Part shown: positions 21,430 to 31,622 of the stretch, one piece after another | How positions within the stretch are numbered: position 1 is the first letter of the stretch | How the letters are laid out: the number at the start of each line of letters is the position of its first letter | NCBI GenBank assembly: GCA_947579605.1 | Contig: OX388314.1 | Location: 28,054,948 to 28,118,947 of the forward strand | Source of the DNA: Athripsodes cinereus | Taxonomy: Eukaryota; Arthropoda; Insecta; Trichoptera; Leptoceridae | Direction: 5' to 3' | DNA length: 64,000 nucleotides | Program-made: the position numbers and the translations under genes | Notes under the pieces: model-generated | Databases searched by the model: none | What the model was told of the DNA's origin: nothing | The model's input: only the letters and a program-made list of their open reading frames with translations

Positions 21430-22950
21430 AAAGAGCGATCTAACACTAATGTGTTGTGATTCATGTTTTTTTTTTTATTGTATTTAATTCATATATTTAT
21501 AAGCTAGTATTGTTTGTTTGTTTTTGTTTTCAAGCTAGCATAATTTTGAATCATCACTACTCCATACCCCACAAGTTGGGCGTCGTTAGAATTATACAAA
21601 GAAAAATAAGTATGTAGATAGAATTAAATTGAATTAAATTAAAAATATTTCTAACACAAGAATAATAATTTCATCACTACTTATTTTAAGGAAATTTGGT
21701 GATTGTATTTTGACTGCCTCGCTATCAATACATCCCATCTCGCGATCTTTGTACTATGCTACGGTTTTACAAACGACAAACAGCTACGACCTACGCCAAA
21801 ACGAAAACCTGTTCCAAAATAGGCCTGTGTACAATATGCTTTTTATTGTCTTGAGATCACGTGATCCCAACCTAATTGTTTAATTTGTGCTGTATCTGAA
21901 CCTCAAAGTCAATTGGTAGACATCAATGTGATGCTATTGTTATTATGAATCTGGAGTGGAAGCCTATGTAAGATGGCGTAATTATATTATACACTGACAT
22001 AGTGAAAAACTAAGAATGTTTTCAGTTTATATCGTATGTATCAGGGGACCGCAGGACTTGAAGAAAGAGGACTAAGAGAGTCGACTCAAATTAATGAGCT
22101 AAAGGCGAGGGCGAAGAAGAAGAAGTTATTAGTATGTATATCGTGGGTTTACCTAATACTATAACTAGATATCTCATAATAAATAGCTTTTAGATAATGT
22201 TAAACCATGACAATCCGGAGGCTAGTAATTAATATGTCATATATTATTGAAACACTTTGATTACAGTACAAGGACGCCTCCTCTCAATTCATAATTATCA
22301 CTAGAAATTACTTAAAAAGCACTAAATGCGAATATCAGCAAGACATATTTATGTCAAACCACAAAATTTTGAGATGTTTAGCTCTAGTATTGAGCCCACG
22401 ATATAACATATTTTTTTATTAAAATATATACTTACTATAAAACTGCAACAGGGGCTTTCTCAAAGTGAATAACGTTTCACCAGACCAAAGCTTTATATAT
22501 ATTTACTTTCTTATATTATAAAATTAATATATATGTATATAAGTATATAAGTAGGTTTGTACATCAACTTGTTAAGTAGGTATATCTGTATTCTTGCGGG
22601 GACATCCCTACTGCTATGTTCAAGGGCGTACCCAAGAATTTTTATTGGGTGATGAGAAGGCACAACAGTTTGAAAAAACGTTACAACAGCTATCAACTGA
22701 GTGGAACTTTTTTTAAATATAAGTTTCAACGATTCGGTTACTTGATATAAACAAGAAATTTCTACCTGCCCGTCGCTTAATGTTCAACTCGAAATTCTTT
22801 GAGTGTTTTCATACAATAATTCTAGAGTCACGTTGTATAATTATATAAAAAAAACGAGTATTAAGTCTGATTTCTAAGAGTGGATTGCTTGTTACTTTGA
22901 TACCAATTTTCCATAATTCTTCTACTACTAGTAGTACTTTTACAATATGT
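21430..22950. other. No recognised gene
   Basis: An 'agggcgtacccaagaatttt' end resembling the element at 423 occurs at 22623-22642. A 72-codon minus frame (22511-22729) spans it and is not credible. 22070-22125 is purine-rich, without a motif. Confidence 0.4.
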
Positions 22951-22954
22951 ACAT

Positions 22955-23200
22955 CAGAGCATATTCCAAAAGTGTGGAAGTCAGTGAACTAACTGCATGT
23001 AATAAACACGCATATTGTCTTCTTTGTGCTTACAAAAATGAGACATTTAAGATGGGTGGCATACCTGATCACTGAAATGAATATGTCAAATGTCTTAAAA
23101 TGTGATGCATAACGAATAACTGCCTTCACAGGAATTTGAAAACAGAAAGGGCAGGAGACCTATTTTTACCAGGAAATTCACGGGGTTTAATACTTCTTCC
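22955..23200 (-). repeat. SINE-C, diverged copy
   Basis: 'atcagagcatattccaaaag', 'ctaactgcatgtaataaaca', 'attgtcttctttgtgcttac' and 'gggcaggagacctatttt' follow the SINE-C order, inverse strand. Confidence 0.5.
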
Positions 23201-23216
23201 ATACATACATAATAAT

Positions 23217-23640
23217 TTATAAAAGATAATATGTATTTAAATTAAATCAAACACTAGTTTTATTCCACTATGAGATTGTTTTAATTATTAGAACGTTTTC
23301 AGCTACAATGTAGTCATCATCAGTAATAACACAATAATAAATCTAAAATTAAAGGACATTACTGATGATGACTAAAATATTGTAGTTGAAAACGTTCTTA
23401 TAATTAAAACAATCTCATAGTGGAATGAAACAGTGTTTGATTTTATTTAAATTTTATCTTTTATAATGCATTTCCACAAAGTAACACTTGAAAATATAGA
23501 ATATTTAATAAATAATTTAATTTTGCACTTGAAACAGTGTTTGATTTAATTTAAATTTTATCTTTTATTATAATTAATGCATTTCCACAAAGTTACACTT
23601 GAAAATATAGAATATTTAATAAATTATTTAATTCTGCCTA
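23217..23640. repeat. F2 foldback with adjacent 105-bp direct duplication
   Basis: The arms run about 23217-23305 and 23365-23470 ('ccactatgagattgttttaa' and its inverse; 'gttttcagctacaatgtagt' and a near inverse). The right arm contains 'ctgatgatgactaaaatatt' and later GAAAAC, a hammerhead-like layout. The arm's flank (aaacagtgtttgattt ... tttaattttgc) is then duplicated in tandem: 23430-23528 and 23533-23638. Confidence 0.6.
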
Positions 23641-24060
23641 TTTTTGAGATTCTAGAGAGGAGCAACCGCTCTAGTTTCCCACTCCCCGTTTCTCCTCGGA
23701 TACGCCACTGGCTATTTTTCTACTTTCTCCCGAATCTTTTCAATTATAGCATCACGCCCTCTTAGGCTTTATCGATCACAATATCATTCTCTTTTATGTC
23801 CTTTCGCTTACTTTAATATGTTATCATTATTAAAAATAATATTTTATAATATTATAAAGCCCACTCAATATGGAAAAAGAGAGCAAGGGAATTTTATCAT
23901 CTTTTGGAAAAATGAGGAAAGATTAATATTTAAGTAAGAGTAGTGGAATGTTAATGATTCGCATTTATTTCAAAAATGCCTTGTAAAGTTCTTGTAAAAA
24001 TAATAGAACACCCTCTTTTTATCCTGTTAACTTTCGAGTGCTTTGTTAAAGAATCGTACT
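23641..24060. other. No gene; one transposon end
   Basis: 'ctcctcggatacgccactgg' (23693-23712) resembles the right end of the element at 423-1283. The rest is AT-rich. Confidence 0.35.
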
Positions 24061-24064
24061 CATA

Positions 24065-24215
24065 AAACATCACGTTTTAGGCATATTTGATTCGGTGACG
24101 AGGTTTGCCACCCATCCAGAATGTATTTTCATTTTATTGGCACAGAGAGGACAATTTCCATGTTTATTGCATGCAGTTGGTTTATTAGCTATCCTATTTG
24201 TGGGAGATACAGCAA
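24065..24215 (+). repeat. SINE-C copy
   Basis: 'ggtgacgaggtttgccaccc', 'tattggcacagagaggacaa' and 'ctatcctatttgtgggagat' follow SINE-C sense order; the terminal GTGATGG is lost. Confidence 0.5.
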
Positions 24216-24247
24216 ATGTATAAACAAATAGACAATTGCTTTTTTTA

Positions 24248-24773
24248 TATATAATTAGTGATGTGAGAAGAGAAAATTCTCCGAGAATTTCTCCTCTGAT
24301 GGAAGAGAAATTTCTCTCCATAATTTTTCTTAGTGGTATTATGACCTTTCGCCCAGTACACTTCGCAGCCAAACTCATTGATCCAAAAATTTGTGGGGCT
24401 GATTAAGGCCCAAATCAGAGGTTATTAACACTTTTTTTCCATGTACGTACCTGCAATTTTTTTTTAACTAAAATATGGGCATGTGGGGTGTCAAACATCA
24501 AGATTTTTCATCAGTTTTTAGTACTTTTTTCTATGTAGGTACCTAACATTTTTTTGTTTCCATAATTAATTGTAGCCGTATTGGTGATAAATTGTCTCAA
24601 CATTTGTACATTGTTATCGATTGATTGAATAAAGTATTTATTATTATTATACTTTTAAATAAAAAATAAAAAAAAAACTCCGAAAATTCTCTACTTCGAG
24701 AAATTTACCGAGATTTCTCGGTAAATTTCTCCAAAAATTATTTCTTGAGAATTCCACAACACTAATTATATAA
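24248..24773. mobile_element. MITE with ATTAGTG ends
   Basis: The inverted ends are ATTAGTGATGTGAGAAG (left) and, on the inverse strand, ATTAGTGTTGTGGAATTC (right), both within TATATA. Subterminal sequences are rich in GAGAAATTTCTC-type palindromes. It contains a T-tail 3' remnant (24575-24650). The repeated TA flank makes the target duplication ambiguous. Confidence 0.5.
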
Positions 24774-24929
24774 TAATGAATATTACGAGTTACGACTCTC
24801 ACCGTTTCAATATCTAAATCTAATGTAGATTGGCTTTCGGGATCAAACTCTGAAGCATTTCAATTCAAAGTCAAAGAATCTACCATCAGACAATCAAAAA
24901 CCTCTTTATAGCCATAACATAATTTATTG

Positions 24930-25035
24930 ATTCAGTTGCCGTTTATTTTGTAAAACTCCGTTTTAATTTGTAAAATTTATCAAACCTGGTTTCGACTTAC
25001 AAAATCTTGACAGTGAATTTGTAAGTCTAAACCAG
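24930..25035. repeat. F1 foldback family, diverged copy
   Basis: 'ttgattcagttgccgtttat', 'tttgtaaaactccgttttaa' and the hairpin 'aaacctggtttcgacttaca' / 'ttgtaagtctaaaccagg' parallel the F1 element at 48362-48598. Confidence 0.5.
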
Positions 25036-25048
25036 GCTACTTTACCTG

Positions 25049-25259
25049 CAGGGCTACTCTTGACAAAACTAAACACGATCTTAATCTAGTCTTGATCTTG
25101 ATCATATGACGCACGAAGTGACTATTGGTCAAAAATACACGCAAACTGATCGCGCGTTAGCGGTAGCGCGGTGTTTTTGGCCATAGTCCCTTCGTGCATC
25201 GTATGATCAAGATCAAGACTAGATTAAGATCGTGTTTAGTTTTGTCAAGAGTAACCCTG
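25049..25259. mobile_element. 211-bp palindromic MITE, CTG duplication
   Basis: The ends are CAGGGCTACTCTTGACAAAA and its near inverse. The arms are about 72 bp, through 'gatcatatgacgcacgaag'. It is flanked by CTG on both sides (25046-25048, 25260-25262). A second 211-bp copy lies at 40545-40755, flanked by CAG. A CWG 3-bp duplication is known for some PIF/Harbinger elements (Harbinger3 of zebrafish). Assignment rests on that alone. Confidence 0.75.
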
Positions 25260-25262
25260 CTG

Positions 25263-25431
25263 TTGTTAAATACAGAAAAACTCAAACAGTTTGTTTATTT
25301 CAATAAATCCATTCACTGTGTCGGTGTTTAGGTAGTACAACTCCATAATAAAATAAGAAAACAAATATTTTTTTCCGCCATAATATGATTTTTATCGAGA
25401 GAGACGTTTTTCGTTTCGTAAGCCGCGCACG
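25263..25431. other. No recognised gene
   Basis: AT-rich gap between two elements. Confidence 0.35.
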
Positions 25432-25872
25432 ATACCATCCTGGTACCGACACTTATGTATGCAAGCGAAACGTGGACGTGGTTGAAGAGGGATGAAAGTG
25501 GAATAAATGCTGTGGAGATGAGATCGCTGAGGAGGATGGTTGGTGAAACGTTGCGTGTAAATAAATTGAGTTGATTTGGTCATGTAGAACGAATGGAAGA
25601 GGAAAGAATGACAAAGAGGATATAAACGTGTCTGAAAGGAGGGGTGTGAGGAAGCACGGGCGTCCGAGAACTACATGGCTTGATCATGTAAATCAAATTC
25701 TCAAGGACGGCCGTGTTTTGAATAAGAGAAATCGACGTGCGTGCATGAGAAATTGTATGACTGTGGCAGAAGCGAAGGAAGTATGTAAGGACAGATCTAT
25801 ATGGCGTTTCGTTCTCTCTGCCTACCCCACTTGGAATACGGCGTGAGGGGATAGATAGACAGATAGATAAAG
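25432..25872 (+). mobile_element. RTE-1 family LINE, 5'-truncated
   Basis: It runs from 'catcctggtaccgacactta' (equivalent to LVPTLMYASETW) to 'ggaatacggcgtgaggggat' and a GATA tail. The coding segment has an internal deletion and frameshifts near 25555-25575 ('cgttgcgtgtaaataaattg'), where the DRVKNEDIRRMSG block is missing. Confidence 0.7.
25571..25846 (+). pseudogene. RTE-1 RT C-terminal fragment
   Basis: The 91-codon frame ends with RKHGRPRTTWLDHVNQILKD and ACMRNCMTVAEAKEVCKDRS, then FVLSAYPTWNTA. It is colinear with the end of 61418-62110. The first ten residues are out of frame with the family. Confidence 0.65.
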
Positions 25873-26470
25873 ATACGTTTTTCGTCTTATAAGGACAATG
25901 ACAATTGAAATTGACAATGTCCTTAAAAAACGAAAGAAATCTCTCTCAATAGAAAACATATAGTTGAAAATACGTTTGTTTTTAATTTCATTCCATAAAT
26001 CCATTTCAAAATCTTTTTATTCAACTCATTCCTTCACCAAAGTCGACTTATGTAGTCAATATTATATTTTTTTTTTTATATTTTTCCCTTGACCTAACAA
26101 GCTGACTGATTAATTTCCCCTGAATGATGTTATCTTAATAGAGTGACACATAATGTGACCTCTCATATCTGAGATCGTCCTCCCCTCCCCCTTTCTGCCA
26201 ACCTTATTAACAACCCTACTCTATATTTTCCTGAAGGCATACATACCACCTCATGAAAATAATAATATTTTTTTATGATTATACTTATTCATTATGATCT
26301 CATATTAAAATAAATTATTTACCATCGATTCACTTATCAACGTCATTTTCGTCATAATCATCGTTATCATGACACGGTTTTATTGATTTTATAATTAAAC
26401 TTATAAGGTTTTACCTTATAAGTCGAAATTATTGTAAGAACACATTAGTTTGATAGTGACTTTTTAAGTC
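25873..26470. other. No recognised gene
   Basis: The 'acgtttttcgtcttataagg' region (25877-25935) may be an F1-type foldback trace; otherwise AT-rich. Confidence 0.3.
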
Positions 26471-26473
26471 GAA

Positions 26474-26662
26474 ACCAGTAGGCCTAGTCAAAACACATTT
26501 AAGCGGAACGTTTGTGTTCAAATATAGATGATGTTGCGAGAAAGTGTCAATTTTCGTATCTTAAATACACACCAAGCTACGAAAATTTACACTTCCTCGC
26601 AACGTCGTCTATATTTGAACGAAAACGTAACGCTAAAATGTATTTTGACTAGGCCTACTGGT
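26474..26662. mobile_element. Foldback MITE (core-sharing family)
   Basis: The ends are ACCAGTAGGCCTAGTCAAAA and its inverse. The core 'aagtgtcaattttcgtatc' and 'ctacgaaaatttacacttcc' matches the cores at 5681 and 9767. The outer arm after AGGCCTAGTC matches 5681. Confidence 0.7.
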
Positions 26663-26689
26663 CACAATATAATTAAATAAAGAGTCTAG

Positions 26690-26810
26690 GCCTGGTGAAC
26701 AAGGGGTCCGCGGGTCGATCCCAGGTGCCGGCAAATTCCCCTTTCACGACACAAGCTTTTATTTTACTGTGAAAGGTGTATAAGGTTGTATTTGGGTTTG
26801 TAACAAAACC
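26690..26810 (+). mobile_element. SINE-B, head partly deleted
   Basis: B-box-like 'gggtcgatccc' and 'ggtgccggcaaattcccctt', then 'cgacacaagcttttatttta' and 'gaaaggtgtataaggttgta'. It lacks the A-box half seen at 43024. Confidence 0.65.
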
Positions 26811-26929
26811 CAGATATATCTTTTTTTTAATAAATGTAAAATTAAACTATAACCAATTTGTGTTTTCTTCCATGCATAATAAAATTAATATCCCACTCTT
26901 TTCCGTAAGTTTTCAAGTATCCTATGAAA

Positions 26930-27062
26930 TGGTAGGTGTTCGAAAAAATAAGGTCATTTTACATTTTGAATCCAACGAAGAGGTTTGTTGCCTCCCACCC
27001 TGAATGTCATATTTTTTTGTTGGTACGGAGATGACGGCTTGCGTGTTTGTCACTTGTGGCTG
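26930..27062 (+). repeat. SINE-C, 5' two thirds
   Basis: 'acgaagaggtttgttgcctc', 'ccaccctgaatgtcatattt' and 'ttggtacggagatgacggct' match the family order. Confidence 0.45.
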
Positions 27063-27640
27063 TTTGTTGATTACTCTGCTTGTTCGATACGTCGGATGGC
27101 GTAAATGTAAAAATAAATGGTATAAAATAAAAAATATACTTTAAGACCTTAAAAACCTTAACAAGTGGACTGTATGGATAAAAAAAATAACAAATAAAAA
27201 GATGGCGTGACATTATTTGTATGAGCATTAATCTACGCTATAAGAGAAATATTTAATTTGCGATCTGAAACCTTGACGACGCACCACCAATAAATGTAAT
27301 TTCAGGGAGATTTTATTCGTAGGTAATATTAATGTGTATTATTCAATCAGAATCTTCATTCTATTACAACAATCTCTCCCCAGGGACAAGACCCATAATT
27401 AAGAAACAATTAAGTAAATATATTATATCGGAGGAATGAAATATGGACAAAAAAAATAGACATGAAATGACTATCCGATTTATCTGGTTTAGTTCTACTG
27501 TCCGGCAAAATATCGAATTATGTACAGTAAATATATTACTATCCAGAAAAAAATAGACATCAATTAATCGATTAATCAATAAAATGACCATACCCATAGC
27601 AGATGACACACCAGAGATTGCAAGAGTACCTACGTCTTTT
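27063..27640. other. No recognised gene
   Basis: Minus-strand frames of 73 and 81 codons are hydrophobic low-complexity readings of AT-rich DNA and are not supported. Confidence 0.4.
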
Positions 27641-27644
27641 TTTT

Positions 27645-28300
27645 AAAGGGCAGCGCCCGCCACATATCACGTGCCGTACCTACCTGGAGATATGTATCTC
27701 CATAACGACACACACATGCATAAACAGGATTTAATGTCGCATTAAAGCGAGAAATGCTGCCCCTAGGGAGCACTCTATATTTAGTGGCCACACATCAAAA
27801 ATGTTGGTGCCAAAAGGAAAGAAATGGGAATATGCCTTCCTCTCTATGCAGTATCGTTAGTTACTAGAAGGGGGTATTAGGCCACCAAAGAATGTCCAGT
27901 AGTTTTTGAACGCGAAAAAGTTTTTCTTTGGCCACCAAGTCTGCATGTCCTACAGAGTACGTCTATGGAAACACACAGCGGAGAACACACAAGGGACAGT
28001 GTTTAAAAACTCAACGGAAGCCCTGCCTCCGGGCCATGACCTACCATGGCCATTGTGGAAAATCCTCAACAGGATCAGAATAGTAGTGGGACGCACTAGG
28101 AAGAATCTTCAGAGATGGGGCTTAGTTAAGAACGTAGTGTGTGACTGTGGAGAAGAATAACACACCGGGTACCTTTTGACATATTCAATGGCTCCTAGAC
28201 AGCGTCACTGGGAGGAATCGTGGAGCGAGCTCATCTGGGGGGAGCTGCAAGAGAGTTCGTGGCTTTCTGGGAGGGAAGGGGAATATGGATTTGATGATTT
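27645..28300 (+). mobile_element. LINE C-terminal fragment (Jockey/R1-like)
   Basis: The part at 28015-28160 encodes EALPPGHDLPWPLWKILNRI, VVGRTRKNLQRWG and VVCDCGEE. A tryptophan/proline-rich segment followed by a Cys-x-Cys knuckle is typical of the end of several ORF2 proteins. A stop then falls within the knuckle ('CDCGEE' stop, HTGYLL), and the His/Cys half lies beyond it. Upstream 27645-28010 is GC-richer and probably the same element, but no frame could be followed. Confidence 0.5.
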
Positions 28301-28460
28301 TAATGTTTTTTTTTTATTTATTTATATTTGATATTGACCAACATGAAAAGAAGAAAAAGAATATATTATGATAAAATGAGAGTTTCATAAGCAAAGGCAC
28401 ATCGATCAAAAAATAGTGAAACTAAGAAAACAGCACATTTATTTCTACTTGAAGTGTTTT

Positions 28461-28665
28461 TGATATCTTTTTTTTTTTTTTTTTTTTTTTTAAAAAAGAT
28501 ATATCTGGGTTTGTTATAAACCCAAATACAACCTTATACACCTTTCACACTAAGCTAAAAGCTTGTGCCGTGAAAGGGGAGTTTGCCGGCACCTGGGATC
28601 GAACCACGGACCCCTTGTTCTGAAGGCCGAGACTCTACCTCCAGGCTACCGACGAACTCTATTGA
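28461..28665 (-). mobile_element. SINE-B, full length with poly-A tail
   Basis: On the minus strand: head 'gttcgtcggtagcctggagg', B-box-like 'ggttcgatccc' (28595-28605), 'ggcaaactcccctttcacgg', 'ggtgtataaggttgtatttg', 'gggtttataacaaaccc', then an A run (28463-28493 on plus as T). Confidence 0.8.
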
Positions 28666-29280
28666 TTTTCTATCTAATTGATAAATTTTTCATTATTGAT
28701 TCACTCGATGAGTTGGCTTTGAACTGTGCTGATAAAACTACAGCATAGCCAATATACTGACATTTCTGTCTTCGTACTTATAAAAATTTATAATTAGTGG
28801 ATCAATGTCCCTTTACACGTGAACCGTTAGTATACAAATAATAAGAGTTTCTTTTTGTAATGTCCCTCCATTGTCTTGAGTACTTCATCTTTTTGTGTTG
28901 ACCTAGAATGATTTCATTCGTTCACTAATAATTCAAAAATTCTTTCAAAAAATATTTATTATCGTATAAAATATTATCTTATCACTGTTTCGTAGCAATG
29001 GCAATAGTATATTTGTAGAATATTTACATAGTTATCCAACTTAGAACTTTGCCGAATATCCGTTATTTGGTATCCGATTAAGCCACTGCATGTTTCGCCA
29101 TTACAAAAAAACATACGACATTTTTTTTTATTTCTCCTGTAGTGAACGTATGTTAAATAATTAATGGATCAATTATATAGCCTACCGAATGTTCCTGGAG
29201 TCAGCATTGTTAATCACTGGTATAATATTATACGATTCTATCTTTTGTATGGACTAGGTTTTACAATCAGTCGTTTTTGC
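28666..29280. other. No recognised gene
   Basis: AT-rich, no supported feature. Confidence 0.4.
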
Positions 29281-29836
29281 GTTCCAACTGTAAAACTTTG
29301 TCAACCCTTCCCCCCCTCCCACCCATAGGTCGTCGCCAGATTTTCAATTTTGTACAGGAATTTGAAAGTTAGTTTTGTTCTATAAGAAAAAAAACAAAAT
29401 TTCAACTACTTTTAGCCATACTATTGTCATACTTTAAAACTAATTTTGTCTACTCTCCTTCTAGATTCTTAAGAAGGGCAACTACCTTCCCTCTCCACTG
29501 GGTAGACTTGATTTTTTTTAAAAGTGCCTTAGCACCGCTACGCACACAGTCACAGGTAATGTGTATTACAGAACACGTGATTGTATTAGTAACCGAGTAG
29601 CATCACTGTGATTGGCTGGTGCATTGTGTGGTGTGTGTAACATGTACTCATTACTGAAGGATGTGTTAGTAAACATTTACCTATGCGCGGGGCACTCTTA
29701 CATGAATTCTACTATACACCCACACCACTACGGTATATCTAAGTAAGGTATAGCTTGTCTTGAAAAAACGTATCATCTTTTGTATACCATAAACCTTTTC
29801 AAGATAGGTAGCATAGTAGAAGTATTATACTATATA
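29281..29836. other. Unclassified repeat-like, less AT-rich stretch
   Basis: 29300-29520 (C-rich 'cccttccccccctcccaccc' start, 'ccctctccactgggtagact' end) resembles 48240-48350 in composition and order. 29530-29710 is GC-richer with GTGTG-type motifs ('gcaccgctacgcacacagtc'). No frame or repeat family could be assigned. Confidence 0.3.
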
Positions 29837-29841
29837 ACTAA

Positions 29842-29988
29842 TAATAATAATTAAAATCTTTATTGCACAAAAATAGTACACAAGGAGAGGAATACATGAT
29901 ATCATAACCTCTGAACACATATTTTTGTGCAATGGGCGAGTTTATCGCTGAAGCGCAATATCTTCCAACTAACCCATATTAAATATAT
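29842..29988 (-). mobile_element. T-tail element
   Basis: The inverse strand reads 'gggttagttggaagatattg', 'cagcgataaactcgcccatt' and ends in an AATTATTATT tail. It lies 22 bp upstream of the first micro-exon, within what would be intron. Confidence 0.6.
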
Positions 29989-30010
29989 ATTTTTCTATTT
30001 TTTCTTTCAG

Positions 30011-30052
30011 ATGTGTTGCCCAGGCCCCGGTACCACCACTGGAACTTGTCAG
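30011..30052 (+). CDS. Candidate 42-nt micro-exon 1, MCCPGPGTTTGTCQ
   Basis: The exon is preceded by a strong polypyrimidine tract and AG (ttttttctttcag, ending 30010) and followed by GTATGT (30053). In frame it encodes the 14 residues MCCPGPGTTTGTCQ, with three cysteines and a Pro-Gly/Thr-Gly core. The exon length is a multiple of three and both junctions fall between codons (phase 0), so it can be skipped or repeated without breaking the frame. The next micro-exon, 360 bp downstream, encodes the identical peptide. The eight differing bases are all synonymous, whereas other frames would differ in many residues. I do not recognise the protein. It would be one repeat unit of a Cys-rich repetitive protein, and no flanking exons were found. 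The Met is probably internal, not a start. Confidence 0.75.
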
Positions 30053-30412
30053 GTATGTTTATATATTATCTACTTCTCTATCTTTCTTCATTCTTTCTCT
30101 TCTTGCACTTTAGATTAATTTTTAAAAACAAATATCTCCAATCAAAACCTTATTTTCTGATCGATTATAACATTAACAATATTCAAGGCTTTAACAGATC
30201 TTGGAATTGAGGTATTTAGTGTTAATTTAATATTGAAGAATATTAACCTACATAATATATTGTATAACTGGTTGTAGGTACTGCAAAGTTTAAGTTTATT
30301 TGATTATAAAATTATGTAAGGGTGATTAAGTGACGATTAAAGGGGTTTATTTAACCTTTTAGACATGTTAAATTAAGGGATGTTGAGTGATTAGCCCAAC
30401 GGTCTTTTTCAG
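30053..30412 (+). other. Inferred intron between the micro-exons
   Basis: Begins GTATGT and ends 'ggtctttttcag'. It is AT-rich, 360 bp, shows no homology to the sequence upstream of exon 1 by eye, and holds no recognised transposon. Confidence 0.6.
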
Positions 30413-30454
30413 ATGTGTTGTCCAGGGCCGGGAACCACTACAGGCACTTGCCAG
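30413..30454 (+). CDS. Candidate 42-nt micro-exon 2, MCCPGPGTTTGTCQ
   Basis: Acceptor 'tctttttcag' ends at 30412 and donor GTAATT starts at 30455. The translation is identical to micro-exon 1. Eight codons differ from exon 1, always at the third position: Cys tgc/tgt, Gly ggc/ggg, Pro ccc/ccg, Gly ggt/gga, Thr acc/act, Thr act/aca, Gly gga/ggc, Cys tgt/tgc. Such a pattern needs purifying selection or a very ancient exon duplication under constraint, and it argues strongly that both units are translated. With a third unit lacking and no flanking exons identified, the parent gene, its size and its function remain unknown. I infer that the window lies inside, or at the edge of, a gene with large transposon-filled introns. 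Confidence 0.75.
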
Positions 30455-31005
30455 GTAATTTATCCATTAGTTATAATATATATTTTTATTAAAAAATACA
30501 TAGGTAATAAATTGAAACTAGCTGTCAATAAAATAAAGACACAAAATATAATTAGAAAAGGGCAATAACAAGTCTTTTTACAAAATTATTAGTTGTAGGT
30601 ATAACCAAGAAAAATATACTTAGTTAGTCAAATGATGTCCAAAAGTATGGCACAAGAGTAGTTTATCTATGTAATAATTATACCAAAAAAGATCTGGAAT
30701 AGAAATGGTTTTCTAGAAGTAGGTAGGTAAATACTGTACGGTTGATATTCATAATGGAAATGGTGATGAATAAGAGAACTATAAATGGAAAAAAAACTTT
30801 GGGATAGTAGGGATTGAAGAAACTTCTATTGAATATTGATATAGTCAATTCTTTCATTAACGGCGTGCATATGAATGTAGGTACCTACATGAAGAATTTC
30901 ATTAATTAATTTTCATATTTTTTTTATTTTATTATTATTTGCTTTTCTCAATATATTTGTGCTTAAAGTCTCAGATCATTTATTGATTTAATAAACATAC
31001 ATATA
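30455..31005. other. No further exon found; probable intron
   Basis: I scanned this stretch for further MCCPGPG-like units and found none. AT-rich, no recognised repeat. Confidence 0.45.
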
Positions 31006-31007
31006 AA

Positions 31008-31142
31008 TAATAATAAACTTTATTGCACAATAAGAAGCATAGGTACATAATTATCAAGTAATAAAACAATTTGAAACAAATAAAATAATGATATTGTGCA
31101 ATGGGCGAGTTTATCGCAAAAGCGATATCTTCCAACTAATAC
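31008..31142 (-). mobile_element. T-tail element
   Basis: The inverse strand has 'gttggaagatatcgcttttg', 'cgataaactcgcccattgca' and an AATAAAGTTTATTATTATT tail. Confidence 0.6.
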
Positions 31143-31622
31143 ATACCTACGTACCATCAAGCCGCTTCTCTCGTGGGTTAGGCAGAAAGAATCGAGCGAC
31201 ACTTCCTTCTATCTTTGCATACACCTTTCGCTTCCGCCACAGTCATACAATTTACTCATGCATGCTCTCTTGTTCAATACGCTCGACACGTTACCGTCCT
31301 CTAGAATCTTGCCATTTACCTGGGACAGTGGTATCTTCAAACACTTTTTTCCTCAGATAAATATATTTTCTTGCTCATTCTGTCCTCATTCATTTATTCC
31401 ACATGCCCAAACCATCGTTACTTATTTACTTTCATCTTTGTTATTGCATCAACTTTCATACCACATTCCTCTTGTACAGAACTGTTAGAACGTAGGTACA
31501 CGATCTCTCAGATTTTTAGCATTCATCCTTCTCAAATATCTCATTTCTACTGCATTTATGCCACTTTCATCCTTCTTTTGCCACGTCCACGTCTCACTTG
31601 CATACATAAGTGTTAGCAATAA
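31143..31622 (-). mobile_element. RTE-like LINE (family 2), decayed
   Basis: The inverse strand shows the family-2 order ('gcatgcatgagtaaattgta', 'catgtggaataaatgaatga', 'aagtgagacgtggacgtggc'), ending with the ASETWTW-equivalent 'tatgcaagtgagacgtggac'. Frames are broken. The overlapping plus-strand frames at 31088-31616 are antisense readings. Confidence 0.55.

Noticed and set aside
27296..27320. Possible tiny exon between 'aatttcag' and 'gtaggtaat'
   Set aside because: The length is not a multiple of three, there is no repeat of the 14-mer, and no second unit supports it.
29927..30210. 63- and 65-codon open frames running through micro-exon 1
   Set aside because: They read through the splice sites into AT-rich intron with low-complexity residues. 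Only the 42-nt segment shows coding constraint, and one frame is in the wrong phase.
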